This document shows positions 19,894-29,326 of a stretch of 54,535 nt of DNA, one piece after another. Below the pieces are notes generated by a model that searched no databases, was not told where the DNA came from, and saw only the letters and a program-made list of their open reading frames with translations. Position 1 is the stretch's first letter; each line of letters opens with the position of its first letter. Made by a program: the position numbers and the translations under genes. Source of the stretch: an uncultured Clostridium sp. (GTDB taxonomy: Bacteria; Bacillota; Clostridia; TANB77; CAG-508); NCBI GenBank assembly GCA_947384775.1, contig CANDIF010000009.1, positions 1-54,535 on the forward strand, in the 5' to 3' direction.

Positions 19894-22371
19894 TTATTCT
19901 ACACTTTTCAAACTCTCTATCATATCTATTTTCTTTAATGTAAAATGTACTATAAAATCTACAATCCAAGAAAATCCTGCTGTAATAAGTGCCGCATATA
20001 AATAGCTAAGTGGTTCTATTTCTTTGATAAATCTAAAGTCTGATATTTCACAAGTTGTTATTATAAAGTTTGTTAAGAAATATCCTCCAATTAATCCTAT
20101 TGCTATTCCTATAATTGTAAAGATTATGCTTTCTCTGCTTATATAACTATCAACTTCCTTATCATAAAATCCCAATACTTTTAATGTTGCTATTTCTCGT
20201 TTTCTCTCACTTATATTTACATTTGCCAAATTGTATAATACTGTTAATGCAAGTATTGCTGATGCTATTATCAATATTACTATTACATAATCTAATGATT
20301 TTAACATATCATTTATAGTTTCTATTAATGTACCTAACATCGTTACTGACGCAACATTATCATCTTTAAGTATCTTTTCTGATAAATCGTTCTGTTCTTC
20401 TTCATTTAAATTTACTGTGTTAATCCAAAGTAAATTTGTTTCCGCTTCTCCAACAGTATTTTCATAAGTTTCTTTTGAAATATATACATAATGATTAATG
20501 TAATTTTTAACTATGTTTTGAACTTTGAATTTATATTCTTTACCATTATTTAATAATAATGTAACTGTATTTCCTTCTTCTATAGCTAACATTTCTGCTA
20601 ATTTATCAGTAACAATTATTCCTTCATCTTCAAGTTTTACTTCTTGTGAGTTTCTATCATACAACGTACAAACTTCTTCGAAGTCTTCTTTATTTTCCGG
20701 AATAATTATATTAGTAGACTCTTGTATATTATCATTTTTTATCTCTCCAGTTTCTGCTGCAATATTTACTATTCCTGTTATTTCATCATAGTTTCGTATA
20801 TTTTCTATTGTTTCTTTGTCACTTTCTTTAAGATATATCATTGCATCATATTTGTATGTTTCGCCATATTGTTTTGAAACAATTTTTGTTATTGAATCTC
20901 TAAGTCCAAATCCTGCAAGTGTTAATGCTGTACACCCAGCAATTCCTATAATTGTCATTAATGCTTTCTTCTTATATCTAAATAAGTTTCTTATTGTTAC
21001 TTTTTTCGAAAAACTTATATGATTCCATATTATTTTTATTCTTTCTAAAATAACTCTCTTTCCTGCTTTCGGAGCCTTTGGTCTCATTAAGTTTGATGGC
21101 ATAGACATTAATTCTTTTCTGCAAACGGCAAAAGTTGCTCCTACAATACATATAAATGCTATTCCAAGTCCAACTAATCCATTCTCTATTCTAAATGGTG
21201 TCATTAGATTTGGAATTTTATATAGTAGTCCATATGTATTCCAAACAATTGATGGGAATAAATAAAAACATATACTCATACCTATTATTCCACCAACAAT
21301 ACACGCAATTGAAGCATATAAAAGATATTTGAATAAGATATTGCCATTTGAATATCCTAGAGCTTTTAATGTTCCTATTTCTGTTCGTTCTTCTTCAACC
21401 ATTCTTGTCATTGATGTTAAACTAATTAGAACCGCTATTATATAAAAAACTATTGGGAAAACTCCTGCTAAATTTGTTATACTTTCTATTGCTTGAACTA
21501 TTCCATAATATCCTGAATTGTCTGTTCTTGTTTGTATATACCATTTGTTCTGCTCTATTTCTGGCACTTGAATATTTGTCTCTGGTATTCCCATCTCTAA
21601 CATTTTCTTTTTTGCGTCTTCTATTAATTCATTTCGTCTTGCATTTTCTCTTGACTCTTTTATTTTATCTATGTTTTCTTCTGCACTTTCTATTAATTCA
21701 TCATATTTTTTACTTTGAGATTTTACTTCTGTTGCCCCTGACACTTTTGCATATATATTAGTATAGTAGTCAAAATCTAATATCTCTTTTACATACATAT
21801 AGCAATTAATAGTTCCTGTTCCTAGTGTTGTTGTTCCTCTTTCATTTGATATATAAAGAGGACTTTTGCATAATCCTACTATTGTTAATTCTTTTTGTAC
21901 CACATTTTCATCTTCGGTTTTTATTTGTATCTTATCACCAATTTTGTAATTATTATATAAAGCAAATTTCTCGTCTAAGACACATTCTGATTCTTTTTCT
22001 GGAATCTTTCCTTCTTCAATATATGGTTTATTTACATTTTCATTGTATTCGATAACTTGTGCCACATATTCATTCTCATCAATTTCTATTAAATAGTCTT
22101 TAGATTTTACACCATAAGCATTTTCTATTCCATCTACTTCTTTAATTTTTTCTATATCGCCATCTGTTAAACCTAAAGTTGCCTGAATACTTATATCATA
22201 AGTTCTAGTGCTATCTAAATAATTATCTAAAGTGTCTTCCATATCTGGACTTGCTGCCGTTAAACCTGCAAAAAATCCAACACCCAGTAACGCCATAAAT
22301 AGCATTGATAAAAATCTTTTTTTATTTTTTACTATTGATTTTAGACTGTTTTTTAATAGTGCTTTTTTCAT
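19894..22371 (-). CDS. FtsX-family ABC transporter permease
   Basis: 825 residues: an N-terminal anchor helix (~18-38) with a large extracytoplasmic MacB-like domain, three helices (~295-420), an intermediate domain after another helix (~470), and three C-terminal helices (~690-820). Both helix clusters are FtsX domains (EERTEIGTLKALGYS; SERKREIATLKVLGFY). The extracellular domain contains a coiled-coil section near residues 220-250. Such permeases work with a MacB/LolD-type ATPase in peptide sensing or export. Its ATPase lies upstream, separated by 252 bases that hold a repeat. Confidence 0.9.
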   Translation of the reverse strand: MKKALLKNSLKSIVKNKKRFLSMLFMALLGVGFFAGLTAASPDMEDTLDNYLDSTRTYDISIQATLGLTDGDIEKIKEVDGIENAYGVKSKDYLIEIDENEYVAQVIEYNENVNKPYIEEGKIPEKESECVLDEKFALYNNYKIGDKIQIKTEDENVVQKELTIVGLCKSPLYISNERGTTTLGTGTINCYMYVKEILDFDYYTNIYAKVSGATEVKSQSKKYDELIESAEENIDKIKESRENARRNELIEDAKKKMLEMGIPETNIQVPEIEQNKWYIQTRTDNSGYYGIVQAIESITNLAGVFPIVFYIIAVLISLTSMTRMVEEERTEIGTLKALGYSNGNILFKYLLYASIACIVGGIIGMSICFYLFPSIVWNTYGLLYKIPNLMTPFRIENGLVGLGIAFICIVGATFAVCRKELMSMPSNLMRPKAPKAGKRVILERIKIIWNHISFSKKVTIRNLFRYKKKALMTIIGIAGCTALTLAGFGLRDSITKIVSKQYGETYKYDAMIYLKESDKETIENIRNYDEITGIVNIAAETGEIKNDNIQESTNIIIPENKEDFEEVCTLYDRNSQEVKLEDEGIIVTDKLAEMLAIEEGNTVTLLLNNGKEYKFKVQNIVKNYINHYVYISKETYENTVGEAETNLLWINTVNLNEEEQNDLSEKILKDDNVASVTMLGTLIETINDMLKSLDYVIVILIIASAILALTVLYNLANVNISERKREIATLKVLGFYDKEVDSYISRESIIFTIIGIAIGLIGGYFLTNFIITTCEISDFRFIKEIEPLSYLYAALITAGFSWIVDFIVHFTLKKIDMIESLKSVE

Positions 22372-22462
22372 ATCTTTCCTTTCTCTGTTTAATTAGTTAT
22401 CATTTTTTAGGCAAACAAGGACCCAATCTCTACATAATTTTACCTTCGAAGAATTGACAAGA

Positions 22463-22573
22463 AACCTCCTTTATCAAGGGAGGTGGCAGTCCGAAGGACT
22501 GACGGAGGGTTCTTCTATGGATTTTAAGAACCCCCAGTCAGCTTCGCTGACAGCCCCCTTGTTAAAGGGGCTT
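22463..22573. repeat. Large imperfect palindrome (MITE-like), full copy
   Basis: Two arms, GGCAGTCCGAAGGACTGACGG plus GAGGGTTCTT and AAGAACCCCC plus AGTCAGCTTCGCTGACAG, fold back on each other; each arm also holds its own small hairpin. The outer ends pair CCTTTATCAAGG and CCTTGTTAAAGG. Base composition is richer in GC than the surroundings. It lies inside the ATPase-permease operon. Confidence 0.85.
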
Positions 22574-22623
22574 TTCTGTATGCCCTACAGAACATTTCAG
22601 TATATTCTGAAAATAACCAGTAT

Positions 22624-23325
22624 TCACCATTCAATTTCATCGATTGGAATTGGGTTATCATTTAGTTCCACTTTTTCTGCTGTTCCATTTTTGAAATATA
22701 TTACTTTATCTGCCATTGGTGTTATTGCTGTATTATGCGTTATTATAACAACTGTCATTTTTTCTTTTCTACAAGTATCTTGTAGTAGTTGTAATATCTG
22801 CTTTCCCGTTTTATAATCTAATGCTCCTGTTGGTTCATCACATAATAATAGTTTTGGATTTTTCGCTATTGCTCTTGCTATTGCAACTCTTTGTTGTTCT
22901 CCTCCTGATAATTGTGCTGGGAAGTTTTTCATTCTATCTTTTAAACCTACTTTTTCTAGAACATCTTCTACATTTAAACTATCTTTACATATCTGTGTTG
23001 CAAGTTCTACATTTTCTTTTGCAGTTAAGTTTTGAACTAAATTATAAAATTGGAAAACAAAGCCAATATCTTCTCTCCTATACTTAGTTAGTTCTTTATT
23101 CTTTAATGAAGTGATTTCCTTTTTATCTACTAAAACCTTTCCTGATGTTACTGTATCCATTCCTCCCAATATATTTAAAGTAGTAGTCTTTCCTGCACCA
23201 CTTGGACCCACTATTACTACTAACTCTCCTTTTTTAATTTGAAAACTTGTATTATTTAATGCATTAATTGTAACTTCTCCCATTCTGTATTGTTTATTTA
23301 CCTTTTTGAACTCTATATATGCCAT
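22624..23325 (-). CDS. ABC transporter ATP-binding protein (MacB/LolD type)
   Basis: 233 residues with Walker [10 protein letters not shown] (~41), Q-loop, signature [14 protein letters not shown] (~140), Walker [13 protein letters not shown] and H-loop ITHN. It is the ATPase partner of the downstream FtsX permease. The tail of ~25 residues is acidic. AAGGAG is before the ATG. Confidence 0.93.
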   Translation of the reverse strand: MAYIEFKKVNKQYRMGEVTINALNNTSFQIKKGELVVIVGPSGAGKTTTLNILGGMDTVTSGKVLVDKKEITSLKNKELTKYRREDIGFVFQFYNLVQNLTAKENVELATQICKDSLNVEDVLEKVGLKDRMKNFPAQLSGGEQQRVAIARAIAKNPKLLLCDEPTGALDYKTGKQILQLLQDTCRKEKMTVVIITHNTAITPMADKVIYFKNGTAEKVELNDNPIPIDEIEW

Positions 23326-23419
23326 AAAAATCTCCTTTTTATTATTTATGTATTTTAGGTATTATAACATAAAAATATAATAAACAAAAGAGTTTATTAT
23401 ATAACCATTTTCTTATACT

Positions 23420-23470
23420 AAAAAAATGCCCCAGCCACTTTAGATATATCTCATTCTAAAGTGACTGGGG
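23420..23470 (-). terminator. Terminator of the 23521-24267 gene
   Basis: Reverse strand arms CCCCAG-CACTTTAG and CTAAAGTG-CTGGGG, with one mismatch, are followed by CATTTTTTT. Confidence 0.9.
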
Positions 23471-23520
23471 ACTTAAGGTTCCTATTAAGGGTCTCTTTCT
23501 TGTTGGTCTATGATACAGTT

Positions 23521-24267
23521 TTAGTATTGCGTACTGTAGACAAATTGCCCACCTTTCTCAGCTCTGAGAACGACAAGGGTTTGGCAAATGTCATACAAGC
23601 TTACTTTCCCATCCATTGCTTTTACTTCCAACATAGTTGGTATACCAACTACGGAGTAATAGTCTCCATTAATTTCAATGGACGTGTCACCGTTCAGGAA
23701 CTCTGCCGTAGTGAATTCATATCCATAACTGCCTTCTATAGTGTTATGAATTCCCTTCAGTTCCAGTTCTGTGTCGGTGCGCAGGTCAGTAACTTTGTTG
23801 TTCTTACTGTCAACCTTAAGGGCACGAATGTCCTGGTTAAACAGTGTTGCTGCAAACTGCAACTCAGATGTTTTTACAAACACCTCCTTGTATCTTTCAG
23901 GAATTTCGCTGATAGATTGGAGTAACTGAGTCGTTTGCTGATTTTCGCTCTCAAGGTCCTTCACCTTTTTCCTTAAGTCCTCAAGGGCTTTTTCATACTC
24001 CCCCTTTTCTTCTTCAAGGTTAGAAATGGTTTCTTTCTGCTCTTTGATTTGCTCTTGCAGTTCATTAATAGTTTTGTCCCTCTCTGCAAGAGTCTCGCTC
24101 TGGCTATTGGTCTGTTCGGTAAGCTGGTTTACCTGGTCCGCAAGCATTTCCTCGTTGCTGGGTCCTCCGCAGCCGGTCAGCATTACAAATGCCAACAGGT
24201 ATGTTGCCACAGTCAGTACTGCTGTGATCCAGCCAGGATTTACGGTCCGCTTTTGTTTCTGTTTCAT
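23521..24267 (-). CDS. Solitary GC-rich gene, coiled-coil lipoprotein (island C)
   Basis: 248 residues. The N-terminus is a signal with lipobox LTGC (Cys near residue 33). Residues ~40-125 form a coiled coil (QLTEQTNSQSETLAERD and on), and the last ~120 residues look like a beta-rich domain ending YSTQY. It is likely lipid-anchored at the outer surface; its family is unknown. The frame opens at TTG 24279, but GGAGG inside it sets the ATG at 24267. Codon 7 is an in-frame CGG read through in frame; a +1 shift there would meet TAA two codons later. GC-rich with its own promoter and terminator. Confidence 0.78.
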   Translation of the reverse strand: MKQKQKRTVNPGWITAVLTVATYLLAFVMLTGCGGPSNEEMLADQVNQLTEQTNSQSETLAERDKTINELQEQIKEQKETISNLEEEKGEYEKALEDLRKKVKDLESENQQTTQLLQSISEIPERYKEVFVKTSELQFAATLFNQDIRALKVDSKNNKVTDLRTDTELELKGIHNTIEGSYGYEFTTAEFLNGDTSIEINGDYYSVVGIPTMLEVKAMDGKVSLYDICQTLVVLRAEKGGQFVYSTQY

Positions 24268-24308
24268 GTCTACCTCCAAATTTTATTTAGGACTAAACCT
24301 ACATGTCA

Positions 24309-24337
24309 ATTATACAATTTTTTGAATTTTATGTCAA
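24309..24337 (-). promoter_or_regulatory. Sigma-A promoter of island gene C
   Basis: Perfect TTGACA (24337-24332) and perfect TATAAT (24314-24309) with a 17-base spacer on the reverse strand. Confidence 0.9.
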
Positions 24338-24362
24338 CTTTGTCGTTCTTTTTGAAAATTCA

Positions 24363-24400
24363 TAAAAAAATAGATGAAATTTCTTCATCTATTTTTATTA
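24363..24400 (-). terminator. Terminator of the por operon
   Basis: AAATAGATGAAG and its partner CTTCATCTATTT form a stem, followed on the reverse strand by a run of seven Ts. It lies directly after the porB stop. Confidence 0.88.
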
Positions 24401-24402
24401 TT

Positions 24403-25353
24403 TTATTCTCTATTTGTTATTTCTTCTAGTCTTAATAATTCTTCCCATCTCTTGTCTACTTCTTTTTGGAATTCTTCTATCATCCATTCATTTCCTGGTT
24501 TAAACATATGTTTAAATCTTTTTTGTGGTTTTAAGAATTCTTCTACTGGTAATTTGTTAGCTGGTTTGTAGTTTACTACATATCTTCCTTCTATTACTTC
24601 ATATAATGGCCAGTAACATGTTTCTACCGCTAATTTGTTTATTTTCATTAAGTCTTCTGTTGCATATCCCCATCCTCTTGGACATGGTGCTAATACATTT
24701 AGGAAACATGCTCCTTCTATATATATAGCTTTTTCTGATTTTTCATATAAATCTTTGAAGTTGTTTACTGCTGCTGTTTGTGCAACATATGGTAAGTGGT
24801 GTGATGCCATTACTTCTGTTAAGTCTTTTCTTGATTGCATTTTTCCTGGCACAACTGTTCCTGCTGGTGATGTTGTTGTGTCTGCAAATTTTGGTGTCGC
24901 AGATGAACGTTGGATACCTGTGTTCATATATGCTCCATTATCATAGCATACATATACCATATCATGTCCTCTTTCCATTGCTCCTGATAAACTTTGAAGA
25001 CCTATATCATATGTTCCTCCATCTCCACCAAATGCTATAAATTTTGTATCTTTTCCAGATAATTTATTTTGTCTCTTCATTGATTTATATGCAGCTTCTG
25101 CTCCTGATAATGTTGCTCCTGCACATTCAAATGCTGTATGGATAAATGAATCTGTCCATGCTGTATATGGGTATATAAATGTTGAAACTTCCATACATCC
25201 TGTTGCATTACATATTACTGCATGATCTTCTGGTTTTAGTGCTCTTAATATCATTCTTCCTACTACTGGAGCCCCACAACCTGCACACATTCTATGCCCT
25301 GCTGTAAATCTTGCTGGTTTTTCAGCTACTACTTGTTTTAAATTATATGCCAT
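24403..25353 (-). CDS. porB: Pyruvate/2-oxoacid:ferredoxin oxidoreductase, beta subunit
   Basis: 316 residues. It has the thiamine diphosphate-binding region GDGGTYDIG followed by NGAYMNTG, and cluster-ligand cysteines including CAGCGAP near the N-terminus. With PorA, PorC and PorD it oxidises pyruvate (or another 2-oxoacid) to acyl-CoA and CO2 and reduces ferredoxin, the main acetyl-CoA route in strict anaerobes. It begins two bases after porA ends and is the last gene of the operon. Confidence 0.93.
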   Translation of the reverse strand: MAYNLKQVVAEKPARFTAGHRMCAGCGAPVVGRMILRALKPEDHAVICNATGCMEVSTFIYPYTAWTDSFIHTAFECAGATLSGAEAAYKSMKRQNKLSGKDTKFIAFGGDGGTYDIGLQSLSGAMERGHDMVYVCYDNGAYMNTGIQRSSATPKFADTTTSPAGTVVPGKMQSRKDLTEVMASHHLPYVAQTAAVNNFKDLYEKSEKAIYIEGACFLNVLAPCPRGWGYATEDLMKINKLAVETCYWPLYEVIEGRYVVNYKPANKLPVEEFLKPQKRFKHMFKPGNEWMIEEFQKEVDKRWEELLRLEEITNRE

Positions 25354-25355
25354 TT

Positions 25356-26540
25356 CTACTCCCTCCTTAATCCTAGATATCTGTATGGATTTTTTGGTTT
25401 CTCACTGTTTGCTACCTCTTTCAAATCTTCAAATACTTTTTCAATATCATCTGATTTTGTGTCTCTTCCGCCTATTCCATATATATAGTTTACTGTTGGT
25501 ACTTTTACATTTTCTGTATACATTGCTGATGTTACATCTGTAAATAATGGTCCACCTACCGCATTTAGTCCATCTGCCTTATCAAGAACTGCTATTGCTT
25601 TTGCTTTAGATAGTGCTTTTGCTAATTCTTCTCCTGGGAATGGTCTAAATACTCTTAGTTTTAGAACTCCTGCTTTTATTCCTTTTTCTCTTAATCTATC
25701 TGCTGTAAATTTTGCTGTTCCTGCTGTTGAGTTCATACAAACTACAACATATTCAGCATCTTCCATTTTATATTCTTCGAAGAAACTATATTTTCTTCCT
25801 GTAACCTTTTCAAATTCTTCTGATACCTCTAAAATTACCTTTTTAGAGTTTTTCATTGCTTCTGCTTGTTGTGCTTTGTGTTCAAATAAATACGCTTGTA
25901 AGTCTAATGGTCCTACTGCTATTGGTTCTTTATCATTTAATAAATAATGTTCTGGTTTGTATGTTCCTACAAACTTCTTTACTAAATCATCTTCTTCTAA
26001 TTCAATATTTTCTATTGAGTGTGATGTTATAAAACCATCTTGGCATACCATTAATGGTAATCTTACATTACTATTTTCTGCAATTTTATGTGCCATAAGT
26101 AAATTATCATATGCTTCTTGATTATTTTCTGAAAATAGCATTATCCATCCGCTATCTCTTACTCCCATTGCATCTGAATGGTCATTATGGATATTAAGTG
26201 GTCCTGATACTGCTCTATTTACTAATGACATTACTATTGGTAGTCTTAAACTTGAAGCTATATATATCATTTCCCACATTAAAGATAATCCATTTGCAGA
26301 AGTTGCTGTCATAGCTCTTGCTCCTGCTGCTTCTGCTCCTATACATGCACTCATTGCACTATGTTCACTTTCTACTGCAACAAATTCTGTGTCTACAGTT
26401 CCATTGCTTACAAAAGTTGAAAAATATTGTGGTATTTCTGTTGATGGTGTTATTGGAAATGCTGCAACAACATCTGGATTTATTTGTTTCATTGCAATTG
26501 CAGCTGCTTCATTACCACTTAAACGTTCTCTAATTGACAT
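25356..26540 (-). CDS. porA: Pyruvate/2-oxoacid:ferredoxin oxidoreductase, alpha subunit
   Basis: 394 residues with the pyrimidine-binding domain (FPITPSTEIPQYF, ESEHSAMSACIGAEAAGAR) and the following domain II. AGGAGG precedes the ATG. It is separated from porD by 296 bases filled with two repeat remnants, whereas the other por genes touch or overlap. Confidence 0.93.
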   Translation of the reverse strand: MSIRERLSGNEAAAIAMKQINPDVVAAFPITPSTEIPQYFSTFVSNGTVDTEFVAVESEHSAMSACIGAEAAGARAMTATSANGLSLMWEMIYIASSLRLPIVMSLVNRAVSGPLNIHNDHSDAMGVRDSGWIMLFSENNQEAYDNLLMAHKIAENSNVRLPLMVCQDGFITSHSIENIELEEDDLVKKFVGTYKPEHYLLNDKEPIAVGPLDLQAYLFEHKAQQAEAMKNSKKVILEVSEEFEKVTGRKYSFFEEYKMEDAEYVVVCMNSTAGTAKFTADRLREKGIKAGVLKLRVFRPFPGEELAKALSKAKAIAVLDKADGLNAVGGPLFTDVTSAMYTENVKVPTVNYIYGIGGRDTKSDDIEKVFEDLKEVANSEKPKNPYRYLGLRRE

Positions 26541-26572
26541 TTTATTTCCTCCTATTTTTTATATTTATTGTT

Positions 26573-26609
26573 AAGAACCCCCAGTCAGCTTCCTTGTTAA
26601 AGGGGCTTT
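26573..26609. repeat. Truncated copy of the 22463 palindrome
   Basis: AAGAACCCCCAGTCAGCTTC runs directly into CTTGTTAAAGGGGCTTT. Compared with the full copy, the GCTGACAGCCCC part is deleted at the point of the inner hairpin. It lies between porD and porA. A small GGGCGAT/ATTGCCC hairpin follows at about 26630. Confidence 0.8.
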
Positions 26610-26699
26610 ATTGTAGTTCTTCGAAGTACGGGCGATTAAAATTGCCCATATGGTTGTCTACAAATTATTAGATTTTATCTTACACAATTGTAATATTAT

Positions 26700-26821
26700 A
26701 AAACGAAGCAAATTAGGTATATTGCAAGGAAAACAAGTAAATTTTTTCGAAACTATACGCTGTATGTTGAGAAAAAATTTACGCCGTTTGACACAGCAAG
26801 ATGACTAATTTCATTCGTTTT
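26700..26821. repeat. 120-base palindromic element inside the por operon
   Basis: Outer arms AAAACGAAGCAAATTAG and CTAATTTCATTCGTTTT differ at two bases. Inner arms GTAAATTTTTTC and GAAAAAATTTAC are perfect. The two halves are otherwise diverged. It ends 15 bases before the porD stop codon. It resembles a MITE or a long RNA hairpin between porD and porA. Confidence 0.75.
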
Positions 26822-26836
26822 CGTTTTTCATTTGTT

Positions 26837-27121
26837 CTACTGCATTTCTATTGCACCAAAAGGGCATACTTTTGCACACACGCCGCATCCCTTGCAATAA
26901 TCATAATTAAAGTCTTCTCTTTTTTGCTCTTTATTAACTGGAATGCTATCGTCTGGGCATACTGGAAAACAAAGTCCACATTGTTTACATTTTTCTGATA
27001 AATATACTGGTTTTGTGCTTCTCCAATCTCCTGTTTTAAATTCTCTTGCATTTCCTGCTGTATATATTGTTCCACCTTCTGTTAATTTATCCATTGGTGT
27101 TTTTGAATTTATATCTGTCAT
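26837..27121 (-). CDS. porD: Pyruvate/2-oxoacid:ferredoxin oxidoreductase, delta (2x[4Fe-4S] ferredoxin) subunit
   Basis: 94 residues with two CxxCxxCxxxCP motifs, CKQCGLCFPVCP and CKGCGVCAKVCP, each binding a [4Fe-4S] cluster. It passes electrons from PorB to ferredoxin. Its ATG overlaps the porC stop as ATGA. Confidence 0.95.
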   Translation of the reverse strand: MTDINSKTPMDKLTEGGTIYTAGNAREFKTGDWRSTKPVYLSEKCKQCGLCFPVCPDDSIPVNKEQKREDFNYDYCKGCGVCAKVCPFGAIEMQ

Positions 27122-27696
27122 ACTCTTTCAACCTCCTTTAGTGCCATTTCTAAAGCTTTCATATTTCCTTCAATTACTTCTGGTTTCTTTGCAAATTTGT
27201 GTTTAAATGAACCTTGCATATCATTTAAAAATTCTTCATCTGTCATTACTTTACTTACTTTTACTATGGCTGCAAGCATTGGTGTGTTAGGGAAATATTT
27301 CCCTAAAGTTTCTATAGAAATCTTTCTTGCATCTATTTTGTAAATTTCTCCTTTATATCCTTTTAATACTTCTCTTAAATATTCTGCATCTTTTGTTGTA
27401 TTTATTACTATGGCACCTGTTTCTTTTAATCCTGCTGTTACATCAACACTTTCTAATAAGCTATCATCAACAACTACTACATAGTCTGGTTCATATATAT
27501 TGCTGTGAATTGTAATTGGTGATGTACTAATTCTGTTATATGCTGTTATTGGTGCTCCCATTCTTTCTGGTCCATATTCAGGAAATCCTTGTATATATTT
27601 TCCTGTGTTAAAGGCTGCATCTGCTAATAACAATGAAGCTGTTTTTGCTCCTTGTCCGCCTCTTCCATGCCATCTTATTTCAATTAAATCATTCAC
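27118..27696 (-). CDS. porC: Pyruvate/2-oxoacid:ferredoxin oxidoreductase, gamma subunit
   Basis: 192 residues of the Por gamma domain: EIRWHGRGGQGAKTAS near the N-terminus and FPEYGPERMGAPITAYNRIS. First gene of the operon porC-porD-porA-porB. AGGAGG precedes the ATG. Confidence 0.93.
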   Translation of the reverse strand: MNDLIEIRWHGRGGQGAKTASLLLADAAFNTGKYIQGFPEYGPERMGAPITAYNRISTSPITIHSNIYEPDYVVVVDDSLLESVDVTAGLKETGAIVINTTKDAEYLREVLKGYKGEIYKIDARKISIETLGKYFPNTPMLAAIVKVSKVMTDEEFLNDMQGSFKHKFAKKPEVIEGNMKALEMALKEVERV

Positions 27697-27729
27697 TTTG
27701 GCTAAACCTCCTATTTCTAATTTTATGTC

Positions 27730-27758
27730 AGTATATATCTAATACAAAAAAATGTCAA
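27730..27758 (-). promoter_or_regulatory. Promoter of the por operon
   Basis: Perfect TTGACA (27758-27753), 17 bases, TATACT (27735-27730) on the reverse strand, about 35 bases before the porC start. Confidence 0.8.
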
Positions 27759-27798
27759 TTAGTTAATTATAAAAATTATTTACAATTTTTCGACACAG

Positions 27799-27830
27799 TA
27801 AAAGACACAGAAATTTTACTTTTCTGTGTC
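27799..27830 (-). terminator. Terminator of the 27852-29000 gene
   Basis: GACACAGAAA and TTTCTGTGTC arms around an AT loop, followed by TTTTAC on the reverse strand. It lies just past the stop codon. Confidence 0.85.
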
Positions 27831-27851
27831 TAGAAAATTTATATTTTACGT

Positions 27852-29000
27852 TTATTTTCCCAAAGTTCTAGGGTTATCTGCAGTTCCACCTTCTGCTGAT
27901 ATTTGGATATCAGCACCAAGAGTTACTATTGGACGAACAGCTAAGTTTGTAAACTGTGCTGAGTCATATGAAGAATGCAATAGATAATAGCCATTTAAGT
28001 GTTTTCCATCTAAATAATACAATCCAAAAAATGCACTGTCAGTATCACATTCAGCATAACGTGTAGCTACCCAAGAGTATTTTCCTGTTCCAAATACTAA
28101 GTTATAAAATGTTTCGTCAACGAAATAACTTGCTTGTGTATTTGAGAATCTATACATCGTTTGTTTTACATCTAAACTACTTTCTCTTGTATGTGTTAAT
28201 ATTGTTGGTTCTTTGTAATAATCTTTTGATTCTTCTTCTATTGTTTTTCCAACTTGCTTATATATATCTGGTGTTCTTACAGTTCCTGTATAGGTTTGAG
28301 TATTTCCATATGGTATTCCTTTACTTGTAGTATATGTATCTCTTGCATTCTTTCCTGCATCACTTAATTTATTTTCTATATCCATTAAGTTTATACTTCT
28401 TGCTTTTACTCCTAATGTAGAATTTGAATATAGACTAGCACATAAGTCATTTAACAAGTATACTCCATTATTATAGCCTATTGACCCTTGTAAATATACT
28501 GCAGTAGCTGTTGGTGTATCTGATATTATATCTACAGTTCCGCTTTCATTTATGCTCAATATTCTCCATTTTAAATTTTTGTCTTGTGGAATTCCTCCTG
28601 AAAGGTTACTTGGTGAACCTGCTTTTTCACTTGTTGATGTTCCTAAGCCCATATAGTTATCTGCTTTGTCTGGTGTATAGTCAACATAGTCTCCTACACT
28701 TAATCCTGTTCTATCTGGCTTTGTTGGTGTTTCAGGTGTTTCTGTTTTTTGGGGTAAACTTGCAACATATTCATCCATTGAATTATATGTAACTCCATCT
28801 ATAGTTACTGGTTTATTGCCGATATTAGACTCTTTTCCTTCCATGTCAGCCCAGCTTTGAGTAGCATTTTTTGCATGTCCAAATAATCCACTATCAATTG
28901 ATATTTTTACTGTTACTGCAACTAATATTAGCATTACTATTATTGTAATTATTAGTGCAATTAGCGTTATACCACTTTGTGATATTCTTTTGTCTTTCAT
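27852..29000 (-). CDS. Pilin-like N-terminus fused to a surface domain (DUF6273-like C-terminus)
   Basis: 382 residues. SGITLIALIITIIVMLIL resembles a type IV prepilin cleavage site and hydrophobic helix, with Ile instead of the usual Phe after the Gly. A Pro/Thr linker follows near residues 85-98. The C-terminal domain contains YSWVATRYAE and LAVRPIVTLG, as in DUF6273-type surface proteins of Firmicutes. The first ~45 residues are almost the same as those of the gene at 53541, although the rest is unrelated. It is monocistronic with an AAGGAGG site before the ATG. Probably surface-exposed; function unknown. Confidence 0.8.
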   Translation of the reverse strand: MKDKRISQSGITLIALIITIIVMLILVAVTVKISIDSGLFGHAKNATQSWADMEGKESNIGNKPVTIDGVTYNSMDEYVASLPQKTETPETPTKPDRTGLSVGDYVDYTPDKADNYMGLGTSTSEKAGSPSNLSGGIPQDKNLKWRILSINESGTVDIISDTPTATAVYLQGSIGYNNGVYLLNDLCASLYSNSTLGVKARSINLMDIENKLSDAGKNARDTYTTSKGIPYGNTQTYTGTVRTPDIYKQVGKTIEEESKDYYKEPTILTHTRESSLDVKQTMYRFSNTQASYFVDETFYNLVFGTGKYSWVATRYAECDTDSAFFGLYYLDGKHLNGYYLLHSSYDSAQFTNLAVRPIVTLGADIQISAEGGTADNPRTLGK

Positions 29001-29062
29001 TATTTTTGCCTCCTTTGTTTTTCATTTTTAATATGAACAATTTAGTTTACTGTTACGATACA

Positions 29063-29091
29063 ATTCTATGTGTTTTTATCTTTTTTGTCAA
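29063..29091 (-). promoter_or_regulatory. Promoter of the pilin-like gene at 27852
   Basis: Perfect TTGACA (29091-29086), 17 bases, TAGAAT (29068-29063) on the reverse strand. Confidence 0.72.
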
Positions 29092-29260
29092 TACTTTTAA
29101 GAAATGTAATATTGTTGTAATATCATACATAATTTTTTATGTATTTATTTGTGTCACTTTTTCCTCTTATAAAAAATTTGAATTTTCCTTTTGTTTTAGC
29201 CATTTCTTTAAGCATAAATTTTCTTTTCCTAAGCATACTAATTTTTACTGGTAGTAAACA

Positions 29261-29290
29261 TTTACACTATAGTTTCTGTGAAACTATACT
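29261..29290 (+). promoter_or_regulatory. Promoter and palindromic operator of the XRE regulator gene
   Basis: A perfect inverted repeat, TATAGTTTC-TGT-GAAACTATA, lies at 29268-29288. A promoter overlaps it: TTTACA at 29261 and TATACT at 29285, 18 bases apart, so a protein bound to the palindrome would block RNA polymerase. The most likely binder is the XRE protein encoded 40 bases downstream (autoregulation). The rest of the 29001-29326 interval shows nothing else besides the divergent promoter. Confidence 0.75.
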
Positions 29291-29326
29291 TATAAATGCT
29301 ATATTCTGACAAAAGGAGTGATTCTT

